From Nocardia sp. alder85J (GTDB lineage Bacteria > Actinomycetota > Actinomycetes > Mycobacteriales > Mycobacteriaceae): a DNA stretch of 64,000 nucleotides. Shown here in pieces: positions 51,100-60,291 of the stretch (the first letter of the stretch is position 1; each line of letters begins with the position of its first letter). A model generated the notes under the pieces. It ran no database searches. It was not told the DNA's origin and saw only the letters and a program-made list of their open reading frames with translations. Made by a program: the position numbers and the translations under genes. Location of the stretch: assembly GCF_020176955.2 (NCBI RefSeq), contig NZ_JAIUCZ020000015.1, forward strand, positions 124,001-188,000. Reading direction: 5' to 3'.

Positions 51100-52014
51100 G
51101 TGACGGTCTCTGCGTCAACGGCCGGGAATGTCGCCTTTCCGGCCGCGCCCGCGTTCCGCCGGATCCGTGCGGCGGATTCGACGGTGCGAGCGGGAATCCA
51201 CCCACCGATCACCACCGACTTCACGTCGAACTGGCACACCCACGATCTGCATCAGATCGAATACGCAGTACGGGGAACTGTGCAGGTCGAGACCCCGGTC
51301 GCTCGTTACGTCGTGTCGCCACAGCAGGCGATATGGATTCCGGCCGGTTCGGTGCACCGGACGACATTGCGCCGAGTTCGCTCGTTGTCGGTATTCCTCG
51401 ACCCCGCTATGCTCACCGGGCTCGGCGACCGAATCCGAATTCTCACCGTCGAACCGGTCCTGCGCGAAATGCTCCTCTACGCGGTGCGTTGGCCGATCGA
51501 CCGCACCGGCGACGATTCGGTGGCGGAGCGCTGCTTCGACGCCGTGGCCGCTCTGATCGTGCAGTCGCTGACCGACGACTCGCTCTCTCGATTGCCTGCC
51601 GTGACCGACGACGTGGTCGCGGCGGCGATGCATTACACCGACGACCATCTGGCGACCGTCACCCTGCGCGACGTCTGCTCGGCGGTCGCGGTTTCCGAAC
51701 GAACCCTCCGCCGCCGCTTCGCCGAAGCGACCGGCCGGAGCTGGCGAGAATACCTGGCGCGCAGCAGAATGTTGCACGCGATGGCCCTCCTGAGCGAATC
51801 CGGGACCAGTGTCATCACCGTCGCGACTGCGGTCGGCTTCGACAATGCCAGCGCTTTCGCCCGAGCATTCACCGAGTACACCGGTCAGACGCCCACCGCG
51901 TACCGGAAACAGATCGCGAATCGGCCTGAACTCGACCGGCCGCCGGCCCAGCGGCAGCGGTCACGTGGTGACATTGGTGGATCCGGGATATCGAGCTCAC
52001 GAGTCGGGACCTGA
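51100..52014 (+). CDS. AraC family transcriptional regulator
   Basis: 304 residues. N-terminal cupin domain: THDLHQIEYAVRGTVQVETP, YVVSPQQAIWIPAGSVHRTT. The C-terminal double HTH spans about 185-280: LATVTLRDVCSAVAVSERTL, RRRFAEATGRSWREYLARSR, VITVATAVGFDNASAFARAF, EYTGQTPTAYRKQ. The start at GTG 51100 is supported by the ORF but has a weak ribosome binding site. It should control the divergent methyltransferase. The final 35 residues are a low-complexity tail. A hairpin 78 bp downstream lies nearer to the convergent gene. Confidence 0.85.
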   Translation: MTVSASTAGNVAFPAAPAFRRIRAADSTVRAGIHPPITTDFTSNWHTHDLHQIEYAVRGTVQVETPVARYVVSPQQAIWIPAGSVHRTTLRRVRSLSVFLDPAMLTGLGDRIRILTVEPVLREMLLYAVRWPIDRTGDDSVAERCFDAVAALIVQSLTDDSLSRLPAVTDDVVAAAMHYTDDHLATVTLRDVCSAVAVSERTLRRRFAEATGRSWREYLARSRMLHAMALLSESGTSVITVATAVGFDNASAFARAFTEYTGQTPTAYRKQIANRPELDRPPAQRQRSRGDIGGSGISSSRVGT

Positions 52015-52091
52015 TCCATCCGACGTGAGGGTCATCGAGCCGCCGAACGCTGTGGGACGCAACTCGGCACTCGTCACCTTTGGCTTGGCTA

Positions 52092-52112
52092 CCCGCCGGG
52101 ACTGCCGGCGGG
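52092..52112. terminator. Terminator hairpin
   Basis: A perfect 8-bp stem (CCCGCCGG at 52092-52099 with CCGGCGGG at 52105-52112) and a GACTG loop, 8 bp beyond the nitronate monooxygenase stop on its strand. Confidence 0.65.
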
Positions 52113-52120
52113 GGACGTCC

Positions 52121-53248
52121 TCAGTCGTCGACGGAGCCGGCGAGGCGTTCGGTGGCTTCGATGTAGTCCTGGGCGAAGTCGAGGACTACCTCGCGGGCGG
52201 GTTTGACCTTGTTCATCAGGCCGACGCCCTGGCCGACCCAGTAGGTGGCCAATTCCTGGGCGCCCGGGTCGCCCTTCTCGGCGAGCCGGTCGATGCGGCG
52301 CAGGCTGGGCTCGCTGATGATCGACTGCATGGGCATCGGCAGGGGCTCGGGGCTGTCGGGGCGGGCCCAGGCGTCGGTCCAGGCGGATTTCAGTTGGCGG
52401 GACGGTTTTCCGGTGCGTCCGGCGGAGCGAACGGTGTCGCGGGAGGTGGCGGCGATCATCTTCTCCACCGTGTAGGGGGCGGTTTCGGCTTCGGGGGTGG
52501 TGAGCCACACCGAGCCGGTCCAGGCTCCCGCGGCGCCGAGGGCGACAGCCGCGGCCATCTGGCGGCCGGTGACGATGCCGCCGGCGGCCAGTACCGGGAC
52601 CTCGCGCACGGATTTGATCGCCTCGACGACCTCCGGGATGAGGACCATGGTGGTGACCTCGCCGCAGTGACCGCCCGCCTCGGTGCCCTGGGCGACCAGG
52701 ATGTCCACGCCGGCGCGGACCTGGCGCAGAGCGTGTTCCTTGGCGCCGACCAGGGCGGCGACGGGGATACCGGCCTGCTTGGCGCGGTCGATCATGTACT
52801 GCGGAGGCACGCCGAGCGCGTTGGCGATCAGCTTGATGGGATGGCGCAGTGCGACCTCGAGCAGCTGCTCGCCTTCGTCTTCCTGGTTGGCGCGGAACTC
52901 CATACGCACCACGTCTTCTCGTGCGGCCTCGATGCCGTGTTCGGCGAGCACCCCCGTGACGAAGTCGGTGTGAACGGTGGGGACGCGGCCGGCCAGATCG
53001 GCCATCCCGAGATGCTGTCCCTTGCCCTCGAATTTCTCGGGCACCACGATGTCGGCGCCGTAGGGCTTGCCCTGGACGTGCTCGTCGATCCAGGTGAGCT
53101 CCTCCTCGAGTTGTTCGGGGGTGTGCGAGGACGCGCCCAGCACGCCGAACCCGCCGGCGTTGGTGACAGCGGCGACGACGTCGCGGCAGTGGCTGAAGGC
53201 CAGTAGTGGGATCTCGATGCCGAGCAGGTCGCAGATCGGGGTCTTCAT
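52121..53248 (-). CDS. Nitronate monooxygenase / NAD(P)H-dependent flavin oxidoreductase
   Basis: 375 residues of the 2-nitropropane dioxygenase family, an FMN TIM barrel. ICDLLGIEIPLLAFSHCRDV at the start, VVAAVTNAGGFGVLGASSHT (loop 1), ILVAQGTEAGGHCGEVTTM (FMN-phosphate region), VPVLAAGGIVTGRQMAAAVA, ALGAAGAWTGSVWLTTPEAE. Members oxidise nitronates or act in lipid and steroid catabolism (for example the mycobacterial IpdC-like group). ATG 53248 has AGGAGG 4 bases upstream. It is divergent from a TetR gene with an AT-rich dyad in between and lies beside an acyl-CoA catabolic operon. Confidence 0.87.
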   Translation of the reverse strand: MKTPICDLLGIEIPLLAFSHCRDVVAAVTNAGGFGVLGASSHTPEQLEEELTWIDEHVQGKPYGADIVVPEKFEGKGQHLGMADLAGRVPTVHTDFVTGVLAEHGIEAAREDVVRMEFRANQEDEGEQLLEVALRHPIKLIANALGVPPQYMIDRAKQAGIPVAALVGAKEHALRQVRAGVDILVAQGTEAGGHCGEVTTMVLIPEVVEAIKSVREVPVLAAGGIVTGRQMAAAVALGAAGAWTGSVWLTTPEAETAPYTVEKMIAATSRDTVRSAGRTGKPSRQLKSAWTDAWARPDSPEPLPMPMQSIISEPSLRRIDRLAEKGDPGAQELATYWVGQGVGLMNKVKPAREVVLDFAQDYIEATERLAGSVDD

Positions 53249-53280
53249 TGATCCTCCTGAGTGGATTTTGCCGGATCGAA

Positions 53281-53305
53281 ACGATAATTACGATACGTTT
53301 ATCGT
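53281..53305. promoter_or_regulatory. Candidate TetR operator (ACGATAA dyad)
   Basis: ACGATAA (53281-53287) and TTATCGT (53299-53305) form an exact inverted repeat with an 11-bp spacer; more ACGAT/ATCGT copies follow to 53346, and CGTCTCG (53303-53309) pairs with CGAGACG (53332-53338). It lies in the gap between the nitronate monooxygenase and TetR genes, in the only AT-rich patch there. Confidence 0.6.
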
Positions 53306-53381
53306 CTCGATAACTTCGTTCACCATGCTAACGAGACGATGATCGTTCCGCAATCATCGATGGCGAGTAGGCTCGGATTTC

Positions 53382-54017
53382 GTGAAGGCCGCACCCGACA
53401 TCACGTCGCCCGCCACCGCCTCCGGCCCAGGCCGGCCGCGCGATCCCGGCGTCGACCGGCGGGTCCTCGAGGCGGCGATCAATATCTACGGGGAACTGGG
53501 CTGGCACGGTTTCAGCATCGAAGCGGTCGCCCGCGGGGCGGGTGTCGGAAAGGCGACGATCTATCGGCGCTGGCCGAATCGGACGGATCTGCTGATCGAT
53601 GCCGTACGTGCCCGGGTGGCCGTGGTCGCGCACGCGGAGGCCGGCGACGTTCGAACCGAACTGCTGGAGCTGACCCGCAATCTGCTGCGCAACTATCTGG
53701 CCGACTACGGGCGCTCGACGATGCGGTTGACTCTGGAGGCGCACCTGGTGCCAGGGCTGGAGGAGCACTGGGACGAGGTCCGATCGTCGCAGATCCTCGC
53801 GGCTCGGTCGATCGTGCAACGCGCTGTCGATCGTGGTCAACTACCGCCCGAGACGTCGGTGACTCTGCTCCTGGATACGCTCAGCGGTGCGGTGCTGATG
53901 CATGCTCAGGCGGTTCCGCCGCAGTTGCGCGCACGGCAGGCGGCTCAGGCCGACGCGTATGCGGGCGAACTGGTCGATTTCGTGCTCGGTGCCGTGCGCG
54001 CACGACCCGATGCCTGA
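53382..54017 (+). CDS. TetR/AcrR family regulator (copy 1)
   Basis: 211 residues. HTH: NIYGELGWHGFSIEAVARGA then GVGKATIYRRWPNRTDLL. The C-terminal domain belongs to the TetR_C group with LPPETSVTLLLDTLSGAVLM. GTG 53382 is the probable start, preceded by a TAGGCT hexamer compatible with leaderless transcription. It is divergent from the nitronate monooxygenase and probably binds the ACGATAA dyad. It is clearly paralogous to the convergent TetR at 54044-54676 and ends 26 bp from it. Confidence 0.88.
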   Translation: MKAAPDITSPATASGPGRPRDPGVDRRVLEAAINIYGELGWHGFSIEAVARGAGVGKATIYRRWPNRTDLLIDAVRARVAVVAHAEAGDVRTELLELTRNLLRNYLADYGRSTMRLTLEAHLVPGLEEHWDEVRSSQILAARSIVQRAVDRGQLPPETSVTLLLDTLSGAVLMHAQAVPPQLRARQAAQADAYAGELVDFVLGAVRARPDA

Positions 54018-54043
54018 GTCGATGGTCGGGCGGGATGTGCCGG

Positions 54044-54676
54044 TCAGCTGTGGGAGACGGCGGCCCGATCTTCCGCCGCGATCGACCGTGCTCGAAAGGC
54101 GTCGAGGAGGAAATCCACGACCTCACGGATGTAGTCCGAGGATGTTCGAGCAGACTTTTCGGCGAGGTGATCCGGGGCGGCTTGCAGATGCATGGTGGTG
54201 GAGCCGAGCAGAAGGTCCAGTAGCAGTGTGACCGAGGTGCCCGGGGGGAGTTCGCCGCGCGCGATGGCTCGCCGTACCAGGGAACGAGCCGCGGATACCT
54301 GCGCGTCCCGGGCAGCCTTCCATCGTTGTTCGATCGCGGGCACTTGGTGCGCCTCGACGGCCAGCCGTTGCGCCGCACGGCCGGTCGAGCCGAGATGGCG
54401 GTCGCGAATCTGCTCGGCCAGTCGCATCAGGTCGGTGCGTACATCGCCGGTGTCGATGTCCTCGATGTGGCCGAGGTGGCTCAGTGCCTCGGCCAGCAGT
54501 TCCTCGCCGCTGTGCCAGCGCAGGTACACCGAGGCCTTGCCGGCGCCGGCGTGTTTGGCGACCGCCTCGACCCGGAAGCCGCCCCAGCCGTCGCGGCCGT
54601 ACACTTCGAGGGCGGCGTCGAGGATCCGGCGATCCACTGCGGGATCGCGCGGTCGCCCGGGTCCACTGGTTGTCAT
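54044..54676 (-). CDS. TetR/AcrR family regulator (copy 2)
   Basis: 210 residues, paralogous to the neighbouring copy: GPGRPRDPAVDRRILDAALE, VYGRDGWGGFRVEAVAKHAG, GKASVYLRWHSGEELLAEAL and LPPGTSVTLLLDLLLGSTTM. The HTH recognition helix differs (GKASVYLRW against GKATIYRRW), implying a different operator. It is divergent from the acyl-CoA synthetase operon 253 bp away, and the CTGAAC-type dyads at 54804-54860 are its likely target. Ligands of such TetRs in this context are usually acyl-CoAs. Confidence 0.88.
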   Translation of the reverse strand: MTTSGPGRPRDPAVDRRILDAALEVYGRDGWGGFRVEAVAKHAGAGKASVYLRWHSGEELLAEALSHLGHIEDIDTGDVRTDLMRLAEQIRDRHLGSTGRAAQRLAVEAHQVPAIEQRWKAARDAQVSAARSLVRRAIARGELPPGTSVTLLLDLLLGSTTMHLQAAPDHLAEKSARTSSDYIREVVDFLLDAFRARSIAAEDRAAVSHS

Positions 54677-54803
54677 CGCTGTCCTCGTCTCACCGCATCG
54701 GTCTGGTCACCGTTGCCATCACGCAAAAGCCGAGCATAGTTCACCTGCAGCAGGACAAACGCTCGAGTTCGGCGCCGCGTTCGACAGATGAAGGAAGCCC
54801 TTG

Positions 54804-54860
54804 CTGAACGGTTTTGTTCAGTATAGCCTGGCATCGTAATACCTGAACGGCCTAGTTCTT
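54804..54860. promoter_or_regulatory. Pair of CTGAAC-N6-GTTC operator boxes
   Basis: Box 1: CTGAAC (54804-54809) with GTTCAG (54816-54821), exact arms and 6-bp spacer. Box 2: CTGAAC (54843-54848) with GTTCTT (54855-54860), partly matching and overlapping a third dyad AGTTC-TT-GAACT. The sites lie 70-125 bp before the acyl-CoA synthetase start. They fit control by the divergent TetR copy 2. Confidence 0.65.
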
Positions 54861-54928
54861 GAACTGTTCCGACTCGGTTCCTGGGCCCCAGCGAATCCTC
54901 TTCTGATCACCAAGGAGCGTGCCCGAAG

Positions 54929-57067
54929 ATGAGCACCGAGATCACCCCCGACCGGCTGCGAAGCCTGTTCCGGCCGCGCACGGTGGCGCTGGTGGGAGCG
55001 TCGGACAAGTCGATGTTCTCCGTCACCGCATACGGCAATCTGGTCGACTTCGGGTTCGCCGACCGCACCTTCCTGGTCAACCGCCGCGGCGTGACCGTGC
55101 ACGGCCGGCCCTCGGTGCGCACCTGCTCCGAGATCGGCGAACCGGTGGATGTCGCCTTCATGCAGGTTCCCCAGGCCGGCACCCTCGACGCCCTGAGCGA
55201 CGCCGCCGCCGCGGGCATCCGAAACGCGGTCATCCTGTCGTCGGGTTACGGCGAGGCCGGCGCGGAAGGTAAACGCGCGCAACAGGAATTGGTCGACCAC
55301 GCCCGTTCGCTGGACATGCTGGTGCTCGGCCCGAACCATCTCGGCTTCGCCAACTTCGTCGACCAGGTCCCGGTGACACCGGTGCCGGGGCTGCCCCACC
55401 ACGCCGGAGCGGTCGCGTTGCTGTCGCAGTCCGGGGCGAGTTCGTCAGCGATGGTCGACTTCGCCACCATGGCCGACGCCGACCTGTCCTACATGGTCAC
55501 CCTCGGCAACGAAGCCATGATCACCGCCGGGCACGTGCTGGACTTCCTCGTCGACGACGATGCCACCAAGGCGATCGCGATCTTCATGGAAACCATCCGC
55601 GAACCCCGGGTCTTCGCCGCCGCCGCCCGTCGCGCGGCCGCCGCGGGCAAGGCCATTGTTGTCCTGAAGGCGGGTAGCAGCGCGTTGTCCGCGCGCACCG
55701 CCGCCGCGCACACCGGCGCACTGGTCGGCGACGACAAGACCGTGGACACCGTGTTCAGGGAACTCGGGGTGATCCGGGTCGATTCGATCGAGGACATGAT
55801 GATCACCGCCAGTGCCGCCGCGGCGCTGGGCCGCCTCGACGCACCCGGTATCGGCTGGGTGTCGATCTCCGGCGGCGCCTGCGACATCGTCGCCGACCGC
55901 GCCGAGGACCTCGGCGCCGAACTCCCTGAATTCGCGCCGCGGACCCGGGAACGGTTGCGTGCTGTCATGCCCGATTACGGGACGGTGCAGAATCCGCTGG
56001 ATGTCACCGGCGCCGCGATCATCGACCCGACGCTGTTCACCAAGGCGATCGAGGCCGTCGCCGACGATCCCGGGGTGGGAGTGGTGGCGGTGATCTCCGG
56101 TGCCCCGTGGCAATCCACGGGTGGGCCGAATCAGAGCCAGCCGCTGTTGAACGCCATCGGCGGTGCGAATGCCTCCACGCCGGTCACCCTGGTGAACCAG
56201 GTGCTCCAGCCCATCACCGACTACACGAAATCCGTTCTGGCCGAAGCGAAGATCGCCCATCTCATTCCGGGCCTGCGGCAGTCGGTGGTCGCGCTGCGCA
56301 ATCTCGCTTGGTGGTCGGGCACCATCGGTGGCGTCACCGCGGTCCCGGAGGCCGCCGACCCGGTGACCGTGACCGTCGCCGCGCCCCGCGAGGGCGCGTG
56401 GTCGGAGTCGACCGCGCGGGAAGCCCTGTCCCAGGCCGGGATCCCGGTGATCCCCAGCGAGCTGGTCACCGGCGCCGAACAGGCGGTCACGGTCGCCGCC
56501 GGACTCGGTGGGCCGGTGGCGCTGAAGATCGCCTCACCGGACATCCTGCACAAGAGCGATATCGGCGGCGTCGCACTGGATGTCGCCGGTGACGACGCGG
56601 TCGCCGACGCCTACCGCCGGGTCACCGCCGCCGCGGCCGTCCACGCTCCGGACGCCCGCATCGAAGGCGTGCTGATCTCGCCCATGCGCAGCGGCGGGGT
56701 GGAACTGCTCGTCGGCGTCGTGCGCGACCCGCACTGGGGGCCGGTCCTCGCCGTCGCGATCGGTGGCATCTTCGTCGAGGTCCTCGGCGACTCCGCACTC
56801 GCCACCCTGCCGGTCACCCCCGATCGCGCGCGCGGACTGCTGGACCGGTTGCGCGGCAAGGCATTACTGCACGGCGTACGCGGCACCGCCGCCGCCGACC
56901 TCGATGCGGTCGCCGCGGTGATCGCCCGCGTCGGCGACCTCGCGCTCGCTCTCGGCGACGACCTGGAATCGCTGGAGATCAATCCACTGCGTGTGGACGG
57001 CTCGACCGTCGAAGCCCTCGACGCCGTCATCACCTGGGCACCGGCCGGCGCCACGGAAGGAAAGTGA
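54929..57067 (+). CDS. NDP-forming acyl-CoA synthetase (acetate-CoA ligase family)
   Basis: 712 residues with alpha and beta parts fused. CoA-binding Rossmann domain: FRPRTVALVGASDKSMFSVT at the N-terminus; ligase_CoA domains: ALLSQSGASSSAMVDFATMA and the phospho-His region SARTAAAHTGALVGDD; ATP-grasp domain at the C-terminus: GGPVALKIASPDILHKSDIG and DDLESLEINPLRVDG. The enzyme forms acyl-CoA with ADP or GDP release, activating or salvaging carboxylic acids in the cytosol. The ATG at 54929 has AAGGAG about 11 bases upstream. It is the first gene of the catabolic operon, 5 bp before the thiolase-hydratase fusion start. Confidence 0.87.
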   Translation: MSTEITPDRLRSLFRPRTVALVGASDKSMFSVTAYGNLVDFGFADRTFLVNRRGVTVHGRPSVRTCSEIGEPVDVAFMQVPQAGTLDALSDAAAAGIRNAVILSSGYGEAGAEGKRAQQELVDHARSLDMLVLGPNHLGFANFVDQVPVTPVPGLPHHAGAVALLSQSGASSSAMVDFATMADADLSYMVTLGNEAMITAGHVLDFLVDDDATKAIAIFMETIREPRVFAAAARRAAAAGKAIVVLKAGSSALSARTAAAHTGALVGDDKTVDTVFRELGVIRVDSIEDMMITASAAAALGRLDAPGIGWVSISGGACDIVADRAEDLGAELPEFAPRTRERLRAVMPDYGTVQNPLDVTGAAIIDPTLFTKAIEAVADDPGVGVVAVISGAPWQSTGGPNQSQPLLNAIGGANASTPVTLVNQVLQPITDYTKSVLAEAKIAHLIPGLRQSVVALRNLAWWSGTIGGVTAVPEAADPVTVTVAAPREGAWSESTAREALSQAGIPVIPSELVTGAEQAVTVAAGLGGPVALKIASPDILHKSDIGGVALDVAGDDAVADAYRRVTAAAAVHAPDARIEGVLISPMRSGGVELLVGVVRDPHWGPVLAVAIGGIFVEVLGDSALATLPVTPDRARGLLDRLRGKALLHGVRGTAAADLDAVAAVIARVGDLALALGDDLESLEINPLRVDGSTVEALDAVITWAPAGATEGK

Positions 57068-57072
57068 ACCTC

Positions 57073-59442
57073 ATGAGCACCATCGATGATCTGGATCCGA
57101 ACACCCCGGTGCTGATCGGCGTCGGCCAAGCCGCCGAACGCATCGACGACCCGGACTACCGCGGCCTGTCCCCGGTCGAACTGGCCGCCGCAGCCGCCCG
57201 CGCCGCTCTCACCGACACCGGTGCCGACCCGGCCGCCGTCGCCGCGCGCATCGACACCGTCGCCGGTGTGCGGCAATTCGAGATCTCCACCCCGGGAGCG
57301 CCCGCGCCCCTGGGCAAGTCGGACAACTATCCGCGCTCGGTGGCCGACCGGGTCGACGCGGATCCGGCCCGCGCGATCCTCGAGGTCGGCGGTGGACAAT
57401 CCTCGCAGCATCTGGTCACCGAACTGGCCCGTGCCATCGCGAACGGAACCTCGCATGCCGCACTGATTTTCGGCTCGGAGGCCATCTCGACTGTCCGGCA
57501 TCTGGCTGCCGCGGACGAACATCCGGACTTCACCGAGGCCCGTGGCGGGCAATTGGAGGACCGCGGCTACGGGCTGTCGGGCCTGATCAGCCGATACGCG
57601 GCCGGTCACGGTCTGACCGGCGCACCGTCCCAGTACGCGCTGTTCGAGAACGCGCGCCGCGCACGGTCGGGCTTGTCCCGCGAGCAGTACCGGCAGAGCA
57701 TGGGTGAATTATTCGCGCCGTTCAGCAGGGTCGCCGCGAAGAATCCCTATGCCGCCGCGCCGGTGGAGCGCAGCGCCGAAGAACTGGCGACGATCACCGA
57801 CCGCAATCGGCTGATCGCCGAACCCTACCCGCGGTTCATGGTCGCCCGCGACCAGGTCAACCAGGGCGCGGCGGTGCTGATCACCTCGATCGCAGTCGCT
57901 GCGGAACTCGGTGTGCCGCAGGACAAGTGGGTCTTCCTGCACGGTCACGCCGACCTGCGGGAGCAGAACCTGCTCGAGCGGGCCGACCTGGCCGAGGCGC
58001 CGGCCCTGGTGCGCGCCGCGCGGCATGCGCTCGAGGTCGCGGGCCTCGGGGTCGAGGACCTGTCGACGATCGACCTGTACAGCTGCTTCCCGATCGCGGT
58101 CACCGTCGTCGCCGATGGACTGGGCCTACGCGCCGACGATCCGCGCGGTCTCACCCTCACCGGCGGGCTGCCGTTCTTCGGCGGCGCCGGCAACAACTAC
58201 TCGATGCACGCCATCGCGGAAACCGTTGCGCACCTGCGCACCACACCCGGCAGCTACGGGTTCGTCGGCGCCAATGGCGGGACACTGAGCAAGTACTCCG
58301 CCGCCGTCTACTCCACCGTCCCCACCGCGTGGCGGGAGGATCGCAGCCAACGGTTGCAGGAGGAACTCGACGCGGCGCCGACCGTCGCCGTGGCACAGAC
58401 CGCGGACGGTCCGGCCACCGTCGAGACCTACACGGTGAACTACGGCCGCAAGGGGCCGACCGGCATCGTCGTCGGCCGCCTCGGCGACGGCCGCCGTTTC
58501 GTGGCCACCGTCGCGGCCGGTGATACCGAGTTGCTGGCGGACCTCGCCACCGGTGATCCGATCGGCCGGACCGTCCATGTACGGTCCTTCGGCACCGGTA
58601 ACCGGGTGACCGTCGACCGGGACCGGATGGATGAGCTGTTCCCCCAGCGTGTTCCGGTGCTGCGCGACACCTACGAGCTCGTGCGGGTCCGCCGCGACGG
58701 TCACCTGCTCGAGGTGACCATCAACCGGCCCGAGGCCCGCAACTCGCTGACCCCGCAGGCCAACGAGGAACTCGACGAGATCTTCGACGCCTACTTCGCC
58801 GATCCGGACCTGTGGGTGGCGATCCTCACCGGCGCCGGTGACAAGTCCTTCTGTGCCGGAAACGATCTGCGCTACTCGGCCAGCGGCAAACCGATGTGGG
58901 TGCCCAAGAACGGCTTCGCCGGACTCACCAGCCGCCGCGACATGACCAAACCGGTCATCGCCGCCGTCAACGGTTTCGCCATGGGCGGTGGCTGCGAGAT
59001 CGCGCTCGCGTGCCACCTCGTGATCGCCGACGAGACCGCACAATTCGCGCTCAGCGAGGTCCAGGTCGGACTCGTCGCCGGCGCCGGCGGACTCGTGCGG
59101 CTACCGCGCGCGATTCCACCGAAGATCGCCACCGAGATGATCCTCACCGGCAAGAAGATCCCCGCCACCGAGGCCCACCGTCTCGGCCTGGTCAACCGGG
59201 TCGTCCCCGCCGGTACTGCGGTCGACGGCGCCCGTGCGCTGGCCGCCGAAATCCTGACCGGCTCACCGACATCCGTACGCGCCTCGCTACAGATCATGAA
59301 CGAGACCGCCCCCTTCACCGATGTCGTCGACGCCGTCGACCATCCGTCCCAGGCGCTGGACGACCTGATGATCAGCGAGGACATGATGGAGGGCCTGCTC
59401 GCCTTCGGCGCCAAACGCGCCCCGCAGTGGAAGAACAGGTAG
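57073..59442 (+). CDS. Fused thiolase-like and enoyl-CoA hydratase protein
   Basis: 789 residues. Residues about 1-410 are a thiolase of the SCPx/acetyl-CoA acetyltransferase-like subgroup (STIDLYSCFPIAV-type segment, GGLPFFGGAGNNYSMHAIAE, YGFVGANGGTLSKYSAAVYS); the usual N-terminal nucleophile Cys is not apparent (GGGQSSQ at that position). Residues about 420-515 form an OB-like domain (YTVNYGRKGPTGIVVGRLGD). From about 534 there is a crotonase domain: VTINRPEARNSLTPQ, GDKSFCAGNDLRYSASG and AMGGGCEIALACHL. ATG 57073 has AGGAAAG 8 bases upstream. It likely couples hydration and thiolysis or aldol-type cleavage of acyl-CoA chains. Confidence 0.85.
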   Translation: MSTIDDLDPNTPVLIGVGQAAERIDDPDYRGLSPVELAAAAARAALTDTGADPAAVAARIDTVAGVRQFEISTPGAPAPLGKSDNYPRSVADRVDADPARAILEVGGGQSSQHLVTELARAIANGTSHAALIFGSEAISTVRHLAAADEHPDFTEARGGQLEDRGYGLSGLISRYAAGHGLTGAPSQYALFENARRARSGLSREQYRQSMGELFAPFSRVAAKNPYAAAPVERSAEELATITDRNRLIAEPYPRFMVARDQVNQGAAVLITSIAVAAELGVPQDKWVFLHGHADLREQNLLERADLAEAPALVRAARHALEVAGLGVEDLSTIDLYSCFPIAVTVVADGLGLRADDPRGLTLTGGLPFFGGAGNNYSMHAIAETVAHLRTTPGSYGFVGANGGTLSKYSAAVYSTVPTAWREDRSQRLQEELDAAPTVAVAQTADGPATVETYTVNYGRKGPTGIVVGRLGDGRRFVATVAAGDTELLADLATGDPIGRTVHVRSFGTGNRVTVDRDRMDELFPQRVPVLRDTYELVRVRRDGHLLEVTINRPEARNSLTPQANEELDEIFDAYFADPDLWVAILTGAGDKSFCAGNDLRYSASGKPMWVPKNGFAGLTSRRDMTKPVIAAVNGFAMGGGCEIALACHLVIADETAQFALSEVQVGLVAGAGGLVRLPRAIPPKIATEMILTGKKIPATEAHRLGLVNRVVPAGTAVDGARALAAEILTGSPTSVRASLQIMNETAPFTDVVDAVDHPSQALDDLMISEDMMEGLLAFGAKRAPQWKNR

Positions 59443-59452
59443 GCAGATTCCT

Positions 59453-60239
59453 ATGCCGTATTTCACACACGACGGCACCGAGCTGTTCTATACCGACCAG
59501 GGCGAAGGGCCGGCGATCCTGCTACTGCACGGATGGTCCTGCGACTCGCACGACTGGTCCTAGCAGATCCCCGCACTACAGGCCGAGTACCGGGTGATCG
59601 CCCTCGACCATCGAGGGCACGGTCGTTCATCCGCGCCGCACGGTTCCTATCGGCCACAGGTGCTTGCCGACGATGCCGCTGCCCTGCTGGCGGAATTGGG
59701 TATCGAGCATGCCGTCGTAGCCGGGCATTCGATGGGGACGGTCGTCGCCTCCGCCCTGGCGGTGCGCCACCCGGAACAGGCGCGCGGACTGATACTCGTC
59801 GATCCGGTCTACAGCGCATCCGACGAAAACCTCGCGCCTACCCTCGCGGCCATCGCCGGCCCGAATCCGACGCTGGTCGCCGCAGTGATGTTCCGGCAGG
59901 CGTTCTACACCGATCGGACACCGTCTTTCCTGACAACCTGGTATGTTCGCCGACTGCTCGGGGTGCCGGATCATGTCGTCTCGGGTTGCCTGTACGGGCT
60001 CTACGACGGTGAGGACGGACTCGGTCGGCCGCGCGACGGTATCGGCACGGTACCTGACCCAGCGCGCCGCGCCGCGGCTCACCGTCCATGCGCAGGCCGC
60101 TGCTGCGGCTTTCGAGCGGTCACTTCCGCTGACCGACGCGGACGAGGTCCATCTGTGGGAGGAGGCCGGGCATTTTCTGCACCAGGAACGCTCCATCGAA
60201 TTCAACACGCTCGCACTCGATTGGCTGCGGCGCCTCTGA
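59453..60239 (+). pseudogene. Alpha/beta hydrolase with nonsense and frameshift mutations
   Basis: The gene would encode an about 262-residue alpha/beta hydrolase: THDGTELFYTDQGEGPAILL, LLHGWSCDSHDWS (oxyanion HG), VIALDHRGHGRSS, VAGHSMGTVVASALAV (nucleophile Ser) and EEAGHFLHQERSIEFNT (catalytic His). The expected Trp codon in DWSWQIP is TAG at 59561-59563, and a frameshift near 60010-60050 moves the C-terminal part (RYLTQRAAPRLTVHAQ) to another frame. Two independent lesions make it inactive. It lies inside the catabolic operon, 10 bp after the fusion gene. Confidence 0.82.
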
Positions 60240-60291
60240 CGTACGAGGGCGCCGACAGTAACCATCATCGATGCAGACAAGGACAATTACA

